This document shows, piece by piece, positions 45,112-55,207 of a stretch of DNA of 64,000 nucleotides. The translations under genes were made by a program, and so were the position numbers. Every line of letters starts with the position of its first letter. The stretch's first letter is position 1. Below the pieces are notes generated by a model that searched no databases, was not told where the DNA came from, and saw only the letters and a list, made by a program, of their open reading frames with translations. The DNA is taken from contig JABANP010000164.1 in assembly GCA_013115135.1 (NCBI GenBank), positions 38,362 through 102,361 on the forward strand. Direction: 5' to 3'. This stretch comes from Perkinsus olseni. Lineage: Eukaryota > Perkinsozoa > Perkinsida > Perkinsidae.

Positions 45112-45605
45112 CAAGAGCGTCTCATGGCACTCTCAGTGGCAGGTACGCAAGCCTGGTCAGGCTCGCCATCGAGCCTCGCGCCGCTCTTGACTAGGGCCCT
45201 TGAGAGTGTCGATATGTTGTTTTTCGGTGATGGTTGAGAAGGAAAGAACTGCATCCGTTACGATGCTTTTACTATCTGTTGCATTGCATCACTGTCATAT
45301 CTCTGCCAATATTAACCTTGATAACTGTACCTTAGTGAAAGCTGAACTGATGAGCATTCAGGTTATGTTGATACTACTGTATACGTTATACTGCATTTTC
45401 CGCTCGGTTGCGATACATAAGCAACTGAGACCGATGGCCCCCAACGACGCTAAGTCGCGGCTGGCCAATTCTAGTAGAGGACGCTGTAAAGTGCCTCCGA
45501 AGAGCTTCTGTGATACAGAGAAAAGCCCACAGCATCATAGTCGGTTGCGTTATCAACTTCAGTGGGGGAAGTCTATTGGGCGCCGCAGCATTATCTCGGC
45601 CCACA

Positions 45606-47135
45606 TGGCTACGGCTGTCCTGCCTCAAGAGTGCCCTCGCGAGTCATTGGTACGCTACGACCCCCCACAGGACGTCGGAGAGGCCCCTGAGCCGCCGGTC
45701 AATCCCGAAGAGGATGAGGTGCTCCCATTCTGTTGCCGGGCCAGGTTTGATCTCTGCCTCAGTTGAAATTCCTCGGCATCGAGGCTTCGGATCCGGACAA
45801 AGCGATAGCGGACGCCATAGCCGCACAGCTAACCGAGTCAGCTGAACTTCCTCCCATGGATAGCAAGCCGACCACTGAGGACGTGAGCGCTCTCCAGGGC
45901 ACACTTGTGCCTCTTACGATCTCGTCAGGTGCTGCACATCCTCCTACCGCCCAGAGAGTGGGCCGAGAATGGCAGACATATCCTACAGGTATATCGATTC
46001 GTAATTAACCGTTAATGTCCTTCTTCGTTTGATGTGCAGCACGTTAACAACCAGCCTTCCACCAGACTGGATGTTATACAGTTGCAGGAGGCCTTGGATG
46101 AGAAACTCATGGAGAGACAGGCTCGAGAGACCGGCATATGTCCGGTTCGAGAGGAACTCTATGGCCAGTGCTTTGGTGAGCTCATTCTATGCTGTGGAAT
46201 ACCAGTGCGCGATGGCTTTGTGCGCGTTGACATCCTCAATTCACGGCCACTGTTGGAAGTGGGCACGTGCTATCTATCTCTCTGCCTTGACCTCTGGTCA
46301 TGTCGATGTGCGCTTGTTACATACTCTATTCGAACTGAGAATATTGTCCCTCGCTAAGTTGGGGTCCCGCAGATGAGCTTATCCGGCAAGTGACGTTGGA
46401 CTGCCCCGAGAGAGGCCTACTCCTACTGCGAATTCGCAATGAGATAAGGATGACGATTGCCGCCTATCAAACACTGTAAGGTCTACAACACCGCCGCCGC
46501 CACCATCATCAAGATACAACAGATACCATTCCTCCGTCGTATTTGGCACTCGCAAACAGATCCAATCGGAGGAGGGCAAGGACGAGGCTGAGCAAAAGGT
46601 GAGATCTCGCTACTCTCATTGTCACTATCGAGTACACGAGCCGTGATGTAACAGTACAATTTGAACCACGATGGAGCAGCATCTATTCCGGATTTTCTGT
46701 CAACAGTGGGTGGGTCTCGCGCATCTTGCACACTCGCAATTCCTCCACGATTGGTATGGGTGAGTGAGCTTATAGTCCACCGCCGATTCCGGCTTAGTTG
46801 GACTCTTGCCGATATGCTCATTTGGAGACTCTCTGTAGCGTTGGCATGAATCCACGATCAGTAGGCCAGTGGTGGTTGACACGTCAGTCATGCTTTGTCA
46901 GCTGCAAGAGCTCAGAGAGAAGAGGCGAACGTTGGCCACGAAATTGGCTGAGTTGGAGCGAAGATGCGAGGCTATCGAGAGGAGGGAGTCAGAGAGAAAC
47001 AACATCGACGAGAGGAAACGGAAGGAGGAGGTGAGGTGCTCGCTCTCGCTTTGAATAGTGTGAAGTTCTCAGATCGACTTTCTGAAGCATCAAGGGCAGC
47101 ATCTGCAGACCTTCCTGGAAGGGTTGGAGAAGTGA
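45606..47135 (+). CDS. DNALI1: Axonemal dynein light intermediate chain p28
   Basis: p28 is a light chain of single-headed inner-arm dyneins of cilia and flagella. Eight exons: 45606-45718, 45763-45882, 45929-45988, 46040-46175, 46373-46475, 46523-46598, 46902-47030 and 47073-47135. They encode MATAVLPQECPRESLVRYD; LKFLGIEASDPDK; VLHILLPPREWAENGRHILQ; STRLDVIQLQEALDEKL with RQARETGICPVREELYGQCF; DELIRQVTLDCPERGLLLLR with IRMTIAAYQTL; YHSSVVFGTRKQIQSEE; LQELREKRRTLATKLAELER; and IDFLKHQGQHLQTFLEGLEK then stop. ILPPREW, RQARETGICP and IRMTIAAYQTLY are strict family signatures, and length (about 266 residues) is as expected. Five of the seven introns are 42-51 nt (the others 197 and 303 nt). The first intron contains a weak B-box (CCAGGTTTGATC). 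It implies a motile flagellated stage. Confidence 0.95.
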
Positions 47136-47504
47136 CGCCGAGAAGCTCTCCACACGGTGTCCCATGCTGTTGCGTGATTACGGTTATTTACAATGCTTTG
47201 AGTTGCTCTTGTGGACAGCGGAAGGGTTCTCGCTTCGAAGTGTTAGAGTGAGGTCGTCAATACCAAATTTCGAACACATCTATCTTGCACGAAGGAGTCA
47301 CGGCCTAAAGTCGGGTCCAACTCATCTGACTTTTATCCTGTTCGCTGGATAAGACAGATTATGACAATTCGTTGTTGGGCACGGCTGGGTTTATCATGTT
47401 TTTGTGACAACTGAATTTCAGAAAAAATTCACCGGGCTGGGAGCTGCTCTGGCAGCGACTTTTTGCGATCATTTTTATGGTATGTCCGCTCAGCCAGCCG
47501 AACT

Positions 47505-48888
47505 ATGCACTCCCTCCTATGCCTCCCGAGAGATGCTCCCGCTCTGCGCCAACTGGCGGAGGCCTGCGTCCTGATGGATGACGGTGGGCCCGTCCTTCGA
47601 GACCTCGACGTTGTCGCCCTCGCCAAGGTGGCTAGGGGTGGTACCCCTCCTCAAACCGCCTTGCCCGAGCCCTTACCATCGTGGGTCGACCCGGACCTCG
47701 TACGGCGTGGTCAAGCTGTCTTCGCCGAGAGAGGCCGGCCTCTGTTCTCCGCTATGATGGTGTCGCTCATGCTGGGTTCGAGAATCTCAAGATTCGCCGA
47801 CGTCCTTTTGAACAGTCCCGGCAGCTACTGCCGAGCGCCACTACAGACCTTCCGTCGGTTCCGTGATACTGGTGCTCATGTCCTGTGCTGGCTCACACCC
47901 GAGAGCGACTTATTCGATCCACAGTCTCCGGCCCGTAGGAGCCTCCTTCAAGTGCGAGCGATGCATCTAGCTGCCAGAAGGCGGGTGGAGTCCCTCGGCA
48001 GGTGCGACGTCGGAGTCCCTGTGTCTCAATATGACCTTGCTATTGTTTTGCTGGCCTTCTCGGTCATGGCAGTGGACTATGTTAAGAACGATTTCGGCTT
48101 CGATGAGATGTCTCAGAGTGATATTGATGCCTACATCCACCTCTGGCGGTACATGGGCTGGCTCCTCGGCATCGCGGATCGCTATAACCCCTGTGGCTCT
48201 GTCGGTCGGTGCTCAGAGCTGCTGGCCGACCTCTATCTTGCCTCGAATCTCGATGCCAACAGACGCAAGGCCAATGACTCCGGCGATACTCTATACCACA
48301 CCATTCTCAACTCGTTCGGGGTGTTTGGTATAGGTATGGGTCCGACGGTGACTAGAGCTATTCCCATATGTAGGGCTCTCCAAGGCCGGCTTTGCTCACC
48401 CCAGTATGCTGCCGGCTGGCGTGCGCTACTTGGAAGTGTACCTTCTTATCGGGCTCCTCAGCAGAAAAACTCGCACAAAGGCCACCGCCCTCCGGGCTCT
48501 GAGCCGCAAGCTCGGCTTGAGCTCAGCTACCGAGCCCACTTGGTCCGTGACACTGCTGGATGCTTTCCTGCTGGCTAAAGGTTTGGTCGTGGAGTACCTG
48601 ACGTTCCCTCTGTTGACTCTACTCCTCGGCCGAGGCCCCCTCATGCTACTAGATGGTGACGAGGAGAGGCGACTGCAAGCCTATGACAGATGGCGCGAGA
48701 AGTTCAATAATCTCGTACTTGAGGACGGAGAGAGTTTCACTCCCTTTGTATCATTCCATCGCTCAAAGACTGTCTTGAAGTTTTTCCTGATGCTCGACGC
48801 CTCAGTGTGGATATTTCTCATCGCGCCTCCTTTATTGCTGTTGATGTATGCCCTACTACGAATCTGTCTGAGCTTACTGCGACTATGA
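47505..48888 (+). CDS. mpaB/Lcp-type oxygenase-like protein (copy 1), one frame break
   Basis: The domain resembles the DUF2236/mpaB-Lcp catalytic family, heme oxygenases that include latex-clearing protein and the fungal ER enzyme MpaB. From ATG 47505: WVDPDLVRRGQAVF; SLMLGSRISRFADVLLNS; RRSLLQVRAMH (a conserved R...R..H helix expected near the heme); VGVPVSQYDLAIVLLAFSVM; DIDAYIHLWRYMGWLLGI; and YNPCGSV. A conserved block MGPTVTRAIPI follows, then the frame must skip one base near 48371 (within TGTAGGG) to continue GLSKAGFAHPSMLPAGVRYL, which aligns with the neighbouring paralog. The protein ends in a hydrophobic tail (VWIFLIAPPLLLLMYALLRI), so it is probably membrane-anchored. Natural substrate unknown. 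Confidence 0.7.
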
Positions 48889-49103
48889 TGCGAGGATGAG
48901 TGCAACGAGTCATTTTCAACGGCTCGAGCGTCGCGTTGAATGATGGGGAGGAAGACACAGGAGGAGTGGCAGCTCTGTGTGGCAGCTCTTGGCGGCCTCC
49001 CGCATCGGACGTCGCGTTGTTCACCACGTTACTGTCCCCTAGTGGACGGTGTGTTTTTAGTTTGTTGTATTCCACCTTGCTCTGCCGTAAACCAGGGCAT
49101 TGC

Positions 49104-50492
49104 ATGGCCATTTCTGATTGTTCCGATTACGCTCTGCCTCGCCTCCCAGAGGGCAAGTGCCGAGCTTTAAGACGCATTATGGAGGGCCACACCATTCCTG
49201 ATCGCTTCGTTCAACATGATGGCCATGGCCGCTGTCCCTTCAAGATAGCTATTTCGAGCCAGGTGGAGACTCTACCAGAATGGGTGAACAGGGACAGGGT
49301 CATTCGAGGCCAAGAAGTCTTTGGAGAACGCCCGCCGGCCTTCTGCTACGGGATGCTTATCAATCTTGTCCTTGGCTCCCGTATTTCACGCTTCGCCGAC
49401 GTCCTCGTCCACAGTCCTGGTGGTTATGCTTCTGACCTGCTTCAAACCTGTCGCCGGTACAAGTACACGGTCGGCCATGTAGCTCTGTGGATGACCCCCG
49501 GCTCAGATCTCTTTGACCCAACCTCGACTGCTCGACGGAGTCTCTCCCGCGTCCGAGCTATGCACTCCCTAGCAAGGGACCACATCAACAGCCTCGGTCG
49601 CTGTGACGTAGGCGTGCCGGTCTCCCAGTTTGATATGGCTCTCGCGCTGCTGGCCTTCTCCGGCATGGCAGTGGATGTCGTCAAGAACGACCTCGGTTGT
49701 GAAGGTCTGTCGTCTGATGACATCGATGCGTACATCCACCTCTGTCGGCTGGTGGGCTACTTACTGGGCCTGGATGACACTTACAACCCCTGCAGCTCGG
49801 TGGAGGTGTGCTCAGAGCTCGTTGCCGACCTCCACCTCATGCTGACTTTAGACTCCTACAACTACAGCAAAGGGCCATCGTCGGGATCCGGCTATGAGCT
49901 CTTCCAGGTTCTCCTGCATTCCTTCGGTTACCACCTCATGGGTTTGGGGCCAATTCTGACGCAGGCGCTGCTTGCCGTTCCCGAGACTAAAGCTGCCTTT
50001 AGACACCCTCTCACAGCGCCTATCGAGGTTTACAGATTTGAAATGATGATTATGAAAGGTTTCGGCCAGACTGTGATCAACCATGGCGGTCCTCGGTACA
50101 TCGAGCGGGCCCGCAACTTCGGCACTAACAACGTGAAGAGTCCCAGCGCTACCAGCCAGATAGTCGATCGCCTCTTCGCCATGAGGGCAGCCCTGGTCGA
50201 GAACCTCCTCATGCCCACTTTCGCCGTGTTCTTCAGAAGCATGGGCAGAATCACCACCGAGCCGGACGAGGAAAAGAGGATTTTAGCTCATGAGAGATGG
50301 CGCGGGAATTTCAAAAGCTTAGTTCTGTGCCATCATGATGATTCCGTTGAGCCGCATGTCAGGCTCTCCGCGAAGACGGTATTCCTCATCTTCTTTTTCT
50401 CCGATATTATTATGTGCGTCATCGCGCTCATTGCCGTCCTCGCGTTCGCGCTGTACCTTCCAGTATTTGCTGCTCGTTTTGTTGCCTACTGA
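49104..50492 (+). CDS. mpaB/Lcp-type oxygenase-like protein (copy 2)
   Basis: Tandem paralog of the preceding gene, in one open frame. The frame is open from 48900, but the ATG at 49104 (MAISDCSDYALP) gives a protein matching copy 1 from its own start. Shared blocks: LPEWVNRDRVIRGQEVFGER, LVLGSRISRFADVLVHS, RRSLSRVRAMH, VGVPVSQFDMALALLAFSGM, DIDAYIHLCRLVGYLLGL, YNPCSSVE, GLGPILTQALLAVPETKAAF and a C-terminal hydrophobic anchor (IIMCVIALIAVLAFALYLPV). Because it is unbroken, it serves as reference for the frame break in copy 1. No intron is needed. The family assignment is from the R...R..H and Asp-rich YIHL helices and is moderately sure. Confidence 0.75.
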   Translation: MAISDCSDYALPRLPEGKCRALRRIMEGHTIPDRFVQHDGHGRCPFKIAISSQVETLPEWVNRDRVIRGQEVFGERPPAFCYGMLINLVLGSRISRFADVLVHSPGGYASDLLQTCRRYKYTVGHVALWMTPGSDLFDPTSTARRSLSRVRAMHSLARDHINSLGRCDVGVPVSQFDMALALLAFSGMAVDVVKNDLGCEGLSSDDIDAYIHLCRLVGYLLGLDDTYNPCSSVEVCSELVADLHLMLTLDSYNYSKGPSSGSGYELFQVLLHSFGYHLMGLGPILTQALLAVPETKAAFRHPLTAPIEVYRFEMMIMKGFGQTVINHGGPRYIERARNFGTNNVKSPSATSQIVDRLFAMRAALVENLLMPTFAVFFRSMGRITTEPDEEKRILAHERWRGNFKSLVLCHHDDSVEPHVRLSAKTVFLIFFFSDIIMCVIALIAVLAFALYLPVFAARFVAY

Positions 50493-51242
50493 GCAGCAGG
50501 CTGCTATTGGTGCTGCGACGAAGTATATGTTAGTTCAATTTCGAAACTACTATCTTTGCCGTCTACGATCTTGAAGCGATATCATGAAGCGTTGCACCAT
50601 TACCACTCTCATCGCTCGCACGAGTTGGAGCAAGTTCTGAGTGGATAGATTTGTTCATATGCTGTTTTGGTGTTGCGTTCGAGTATCGCCTAGTGGATAG
50701 ACTGAAATTCGAACACCTTCAGCTTGGGCGCTGGAGACCACAAGGCCGGCTTCGATTAATGTAAAGTTCTTCATCGACATCCGCAGTGAGGTGCTGCCAG
50801 CAACGCCGTGCCGTGCTATGTTCAATTAGGCGTGACATCACGAGTCCATCCACCAGCGCTCACAACAGCTGATGCATCCACGCCTTTCAGCACTGGTGTG
50901 GAGATGGGCACCAACCCACACCGTTGTTGCGGCTGCACTGGTTCAGTTTCGTGACTGCTGCTGCTCGCCCGCGGGCCGCGGCCGATTGCCCCATTTCAGA
51001 TATAGGTTCCTCACTGGGAGCAGTGCACCAGGACTTCCTCAACCAGTCAGAGTCGATGCGGGTTTTTCAGAATCAGTACTAGATCTAGATTTAGACGAAG
51101 TTCATCACCCACTCAGTGTTCGTGAGGCCAACTCTGCTGAGAAACCTCGAAACTAAATAACTCAACGCATGTCACCAAAATCAAACATGCGGTATGAGAT
51201 CTCAACGATAGCATCTTTTACCCATGCTGTAACCCAACGGAG
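50493..51242. other. Spacer, no clear gene
   Basis: Convergent spacer between a plus-strand oxygenase and a minus-strand propeller-like gene, probably both 3' UTRs. A plus frame at 50872-51156 ending DLDLDEVHHPLSVREANSAE could be an exon but has no partner. Confidence 0.5.
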
Positions 51243-52361
51243 TCACTGAGGCGTTAAAAGCCCTTCAGCTGAGGTCCTTGAGCGTTGAACGCTGAATGAA
51301 ATAGGGGTGATAGCGTTCAATAGCGGGGACTCGAGGAATCCTGTGACCGGGTCGGGAGTACAAAAGAAGTGTCGAATACAGCAGAAGGCCCACCGGTCAA
51401 ATAACATGGGGGAATCTGTCAGTAGGGCATCGTCACTCCTCTCGAAGGTGGCCACTTCCCCGAGACTACTAGGATGGCGTAACACGTGGCGGTCTCCCTC
51501 TCTCATCAACAAGAGTCCCAAGCCTGGCGAGTTTTTCACGAGATCGCCCGTTATTCGCTGAGATTTGATAACTTCGTCCTCTTCTCTTCTACACACCTTA
51601 GGGCCGCCGAGAGGCATGTCCCAAAAGCTCAGGTTGTCGATCCTGAATGAATGCCATATTGAATGGCATTTGAAGATGATATTGGCGCTCCGAGGCGTAT
51701 CAGGGACCGCGAAGATGCCGGCGACAGACATGTCGTCGGCATCGCCGCTTCCAACTGAGCGGACAAGCTTAAATCCCTCTCTCTTCACGGACAACGGCAC
51801 AGATAGAACGTCAAATCCAATGACGCGGGCTGACTCCGCGGCCTCCACCACCATGAAGAGCAGTTCATCAATAACAGTAATGAAGAACCTACTCAATCTG
51901 GGTGGAGGCCGCGACCCAACACTAATTGGCCCTTCAGTCTTATTTCTCGCCATGTCATACTCCACTAAGCGACAACGATGCTCATACGCCAAATAAAGCT
52001 TGCGAGTGTCTTCGTCGTAGCAACAGGCCCAAGCAAGCCCGGGAGTAGCATCAGCACAGAGAGTCGACACCCAGTTACAACGCCCACCAGGGGTACAAAT
52101 GCGAGCCAGAATGATGGATGCACCTTCCCGGAAAACCTCGTAGATGAGACCACAGTCCATGAAGGTGAAGTTGTCCGATTCAGGCGCGCCGCGGGTCAAT
52201 GCCTTCTCATTAGGACTGCCCAAAGGCAACTCTGGCGCCTTGCAAAAACTCATGATATCACCTAGAAGATCGCACATCGGCTCTCTCCCTTGCGGACCAT
52301 CCCACAGTGATTCGACGACCCTACAACGAAGGGCCTCGAAGTGATGGGGGAGTTGGAACAT
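51243..52361 (-). CDS. Propeller-like protein, unknown
   Basis: A single open frame of 372 codons with ATG at 52361 (MFQLPHHFEALRCRVVESLW). Repeating segments such as LAWACCYDEDTRKLYLAYEH, FFITVIDELLFMVVEA and VAGIFAVPDTPRSANIIFKC, alternating beta-strand and polar turn, suggest an irregular beta-propeller. It is similar in style to the F-box-like protein at 13.5-14.5 kb, but no statistically convincing alignment can be claimed by eye. No signal peptide, no known catalytic motif, no intron needed. Confidence 0.65.
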   Translation of the reverse strand: MFQLPHHFEALRCRVVESLWDGPQGREPMCDLLGDIMSFCKAPELPLGSPNEKALTRGAPESDNFTFMDCGLIYEVFREGASIILARICTPGGRCNWVSTLCADATPGLAWACCYDEDTRKLYLAYEHRCRLVEYDMARNKTEGPISVGSRPPPRLSRFFITVIDELLFMVVEAAESARVIGFDVLSVPLSVKREGFKLVRSVGSGDADDMSVAGIFAVPDTPRSANIIFKCHSIWHSFRIDNLSFWDMPLGGPKVCRREEDEVIKSQRITGDLVKNSPGLGLLLMREGDRHVLRHPSSLGEVATFERSDDALLTDSPMLFDRWAFCCIRHFFCTPDPVTGFLESPLLNAITPISFSVQRSRTSAEGLLTPQ

Positions 52362-52524
52362 TGAGAGATTATCTCAGAAAGAGACTTCCAAACAGCATGC
52401 ATACACGGCAGTAGATTGTGAGGAACCGGCAACCCCAGTCGGACGGCTCAACGAGGGCTAGCCGCTCAACTTCTAGCCAAACATTGACTCGTCCCGATCT
52501 CCCTAACGCAACAACCCAGGCCCA

Positions 52525-54197
52525 TCAACCAGCGCTTAAAAGCTCGTAACATGGATTAAAGCAATGTTTCTCATCTGCGGCAGTACTGCGTGTCCGGGCC
52601 GTCTCCGGTGTTGACTCGTTCAGGCGCTTCCTGTGAGCAAGTGAGGTGACCGTTTTCACCGAGTTCGACACTCTACACGTCTTCAAATCATCCTCATCCG
52701 AAGTTATGTCCTTCTTCAAAAGCTCCACAGGATCTTTAGGAGCCGCTCGTTCGTTCAATCGCGACAAAATTCGTTCCGCTGCGTTGCGTACTGAAAACAC
52801 CGCAGGCGAGTCCGAGTCACCGGCCGAGGACACCGAGCTGGTCTCCAACTCCTCAACCGTGATTCCTTCCTTCAGCAGCTCCACGTCAGCTCTCAACGCC
52901 TTTCTGAAGTCCTCGTCTGTGCCCGAACAAAGTCGCCTTAAGTGCTTGACGTATGCTTGTAGACGCGCAACGTTTACTTCCTCCCTCTCATCGGGTGGTT
53001 CGAGCTTTGTGGAAACATACTCCTCAATCGCCCCCTCCTCAGCTCCAGCCTGACTGATGTCATTCTCGCAAACCACAACCCGTGCACGCAGCCTCCGGCC
53101 CGACACGCTGAGCGAGTTTACCGAAAGCAAGGGTCCCACGCGTTTCTTCCAAGTCCCTCGGTCGGTCGGTAATGCACAGACACACCGCCACAGGCTGGTC
53201 ACCGACAATCGCGCCGTGGAGTAATCTCGTAAGAGCTGACTCGCGTACTGGCGGCTTCTGCCCGTCCGAAACCGCCTTGAAGCAGTGTGACAGCCAGCTG
53301 AGGCTGAGGTTGATCGTTTTGGTTTCTGTGATGCGATGAGCCGCTTGAGAACTGCCGTGCTTGGCGAGGCGCTCGCTGCCTGCCAAGTCCACTATAGTCA
53401 AAGTCCGGGCCCCAACCTTGATGTAGAAGAAGCAATGACTTCTGCTGCTCAGGCTGTTCCCTGTCGTCGCTGACGTCATCCGATGGGAGGCGCACCTCCG
53501 GACTGAATCACAAAACCCTGTCGTGTTGGTTATCCGCAGCCAGCCAATGTCAACTAGACTATGAGACCCTGCTCGGTTGCCTAGAAGGCGAGGTTTTCGT
53601 TCAGGGAAAAGGAGATCTCTAATTTGGCCCTGGTAAAGCTCCGCGCAGCTGATGAAGATCTCAGGGCTCCTACAGGAATCTTCAGCCAGTATCCTGAACA
53701 TAACCCCGACCGATCTGGGAAGAATCCCGGCGGAAGCGGCATCGTCGGTTTTCGCGCTATCGATACGGCCTCGCCAGAAGCCGGGGTCCCCAAAAACTGT
53801 CCTTGTTTTTCCAGCACCGGTCTGACCGTAGACCAGAACACAGGCGTCGGATAGGCCTGCAAATGAACAGAGAAAAATGCATCATGTCGGGTTCGAACCT
53901 GGGTCAGAAGATCTACGCCTACCAGTGGCCACTGAGTGTACAGCCCTCGAAGCGACTCTGTGATACACCTCCCTCTGGTCCGAGTTCGGCCCCTCCCCGT
54001 CAATAACCGCCGCAAAGCCACTATAGTCGGTGGCCGGCGAGGCGCCTCGAATTCCGTCACGATCTGCTGATACCTGATCGAGGCGAATCAGCTGTACTTG
54101 CCAAGGGCTGGCCACTCACCAAAACTGATGACGAGCTTTTCTTCACCGCTACGGGCGGGGCTTCGTCACAGCGTCGCAGCCTCACTATGACATTCAT
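52525..54197 (-). CDS. Kinesin motor protein, small
   Basis: Kinesins walk on microtubules using ATP. The start MNVIVRLRRCDEAPPVAVKK at 54197 is the usual first motor strand. Exons continue EVYHRVASRAVHSVATG, a 76-nt intron (53857-53932) and LSDACVLVYGQTGAGKT (P-loop). Next come FISCAELYQGQIRDLLFP, NSLSSRSHCFFYI (switch I region), IVDLAGSERL (switch II, 53371-53396), INLSLSWLSHCFKAVSDGQ, and SALTRLLHGAIVGDQPVAV with RGTLAFGKLAQRV. The motor is compact: several surface loops are short, and some sequence around 53.5-53.75 kb is spliced. The C-terminal frame (52525-53100), acidic and coiled-coil-like (ARLQAYVKHLRRLCSGTDED), is joined by a one-base shift near 53100, so either the protein ends sooner or a small indel is present. 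The intron next to the P-loop carries a T-arm. Confidence 0.85.
53857..53932 (-). other. Intron with tRNA T-arm core (kinesin)
   Basis: 76 nt on the minus strand, GTAGGCG ... CATTTGCAG, joining SVATG to LSDACVLVYG in frame. The core GACCCAGGTTCGAACCCGAC (53885-53905 region) is a T-arm with loop TTCGAAC; a T5 tract follows. Confidence 0.87.
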
Positions 54198-54632
54198 ACT
54201 GACTAACCGCTGCCACACTGTCGACGGTGTAGGCCCGGAACAGTCCAAGGCTCACCAGAACGATTAACAAACCAAAGCAAGGGTGCGTGATAGTGTAAAT
54301 GTCGTTACGGCGAGTGGGGGAGATCACTCTCATGAAACGGTATACGCTGTTACTTAATGCCAGATAGGACTGTAAGTTGGATAATCCTCGGATACTGTGA
54401 TATCGTCTTGCGAAGGGCTTATCTCGATCATCATCCGTATAATCTCGAAAAAACTATGTTATAGTACACAACGGGATATCTCATAAAACAAGCGAGAATC
54501 CCGAAAGCTTCCGGCAAGCGCAGACTAATGACGGTCAGTACTTTAAGGAAGCAAACGAAGCTGCAGACTTCAGTGGATCCCTCTGAAGCGAACAACCAGA
54601 TTTTTCGCGGTTAAAAATAAGACTAAGTGAAA

Positions 54633-55049
54633 CTATGTCACAGGCGATTCGGTCGAGATCTCGACCGAGGCTTGGGTGCTGGCGATGCTGTCCGTCGTGA
54701 CGGACTTCGCGAAGCGGACATGCTTGGTCGTGGTGGAGGGGGACTTCCGCTGGTGAACTGCTGCAATAGAGCTCGAAGGAGTTTCACCTGCCACACAGCG
54801 TAATGATGCCGCATAGAGACGAGGACTACCTTCGTTTACGCCCTGAGAATCGTTCACTAGACCAGTCGCCCGCCGCGTGTCGCCCAACCTCTTCAGAGTA
54901 CCAAAGGTGGATGCCCTATCAATAACAGAAGGGGATGGAGATACTCTGATGAATACAGGCAACGAGGCCATCGTTGGCCGAGTGACAGAAGAACGGAAGG
55001 GAGGTCTGGCCTTCTTCTGGAAGCTTGAACAACAGCCGGACGGCGCCAT
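54633..55049 (-). CDS. Ser/Thr-rich hypothetical protein
   Basis: Minus frame of 138 codons just downstream of alpha-SNAP, rich in S, T, R and P (SSSIAAVHQRKSPSTTTKHV, RFAKSVTTDSIASTQASVEI). It has no domain. It could be a real small gene or part of a longer spliced one; a mate exon was not found. 54198-54632 upstream of the kinesin start holds nothing recognisable. Confidence 0.35.
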   Translation of the reverse strand: MAPSGCCSSFQKKARPPFRSSVTRPTMASLPVFIRVSPSPSVIDRASTFGTLKRLGDTRRATGLVNDSQGVNEGSPRLYAASLRCVAGETPSSSIAAVHQRKSPSTTTKHVRFAKSVTTDSIASTQASVEISTESPVT

Positions 55050-55207
55050 GCAAGCGATAACACTACATTACGTTCAACATACTACCATCCATCAACGCAA
55101 CAAGATAGACAGCTGTCGGACCATATAGAAGAGACGCGTCTTGAAATGATAGTTGCCTTCGGACTGGCCGTCCAGACTACACAAAATCCGCCAGCGTGAA
55201 GGGTATC

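Noticed and set aside
48360..48400. A 40-nt intron (GTATGG ... TGTAG) repairing oxygenase copy 1
   Set aside because: It would delete the MGPTVTRAIPI block, which is conserved in the unbroken neighbour copy (GLGPILTQALLAVP). A one-base insertion or recoding fits better.
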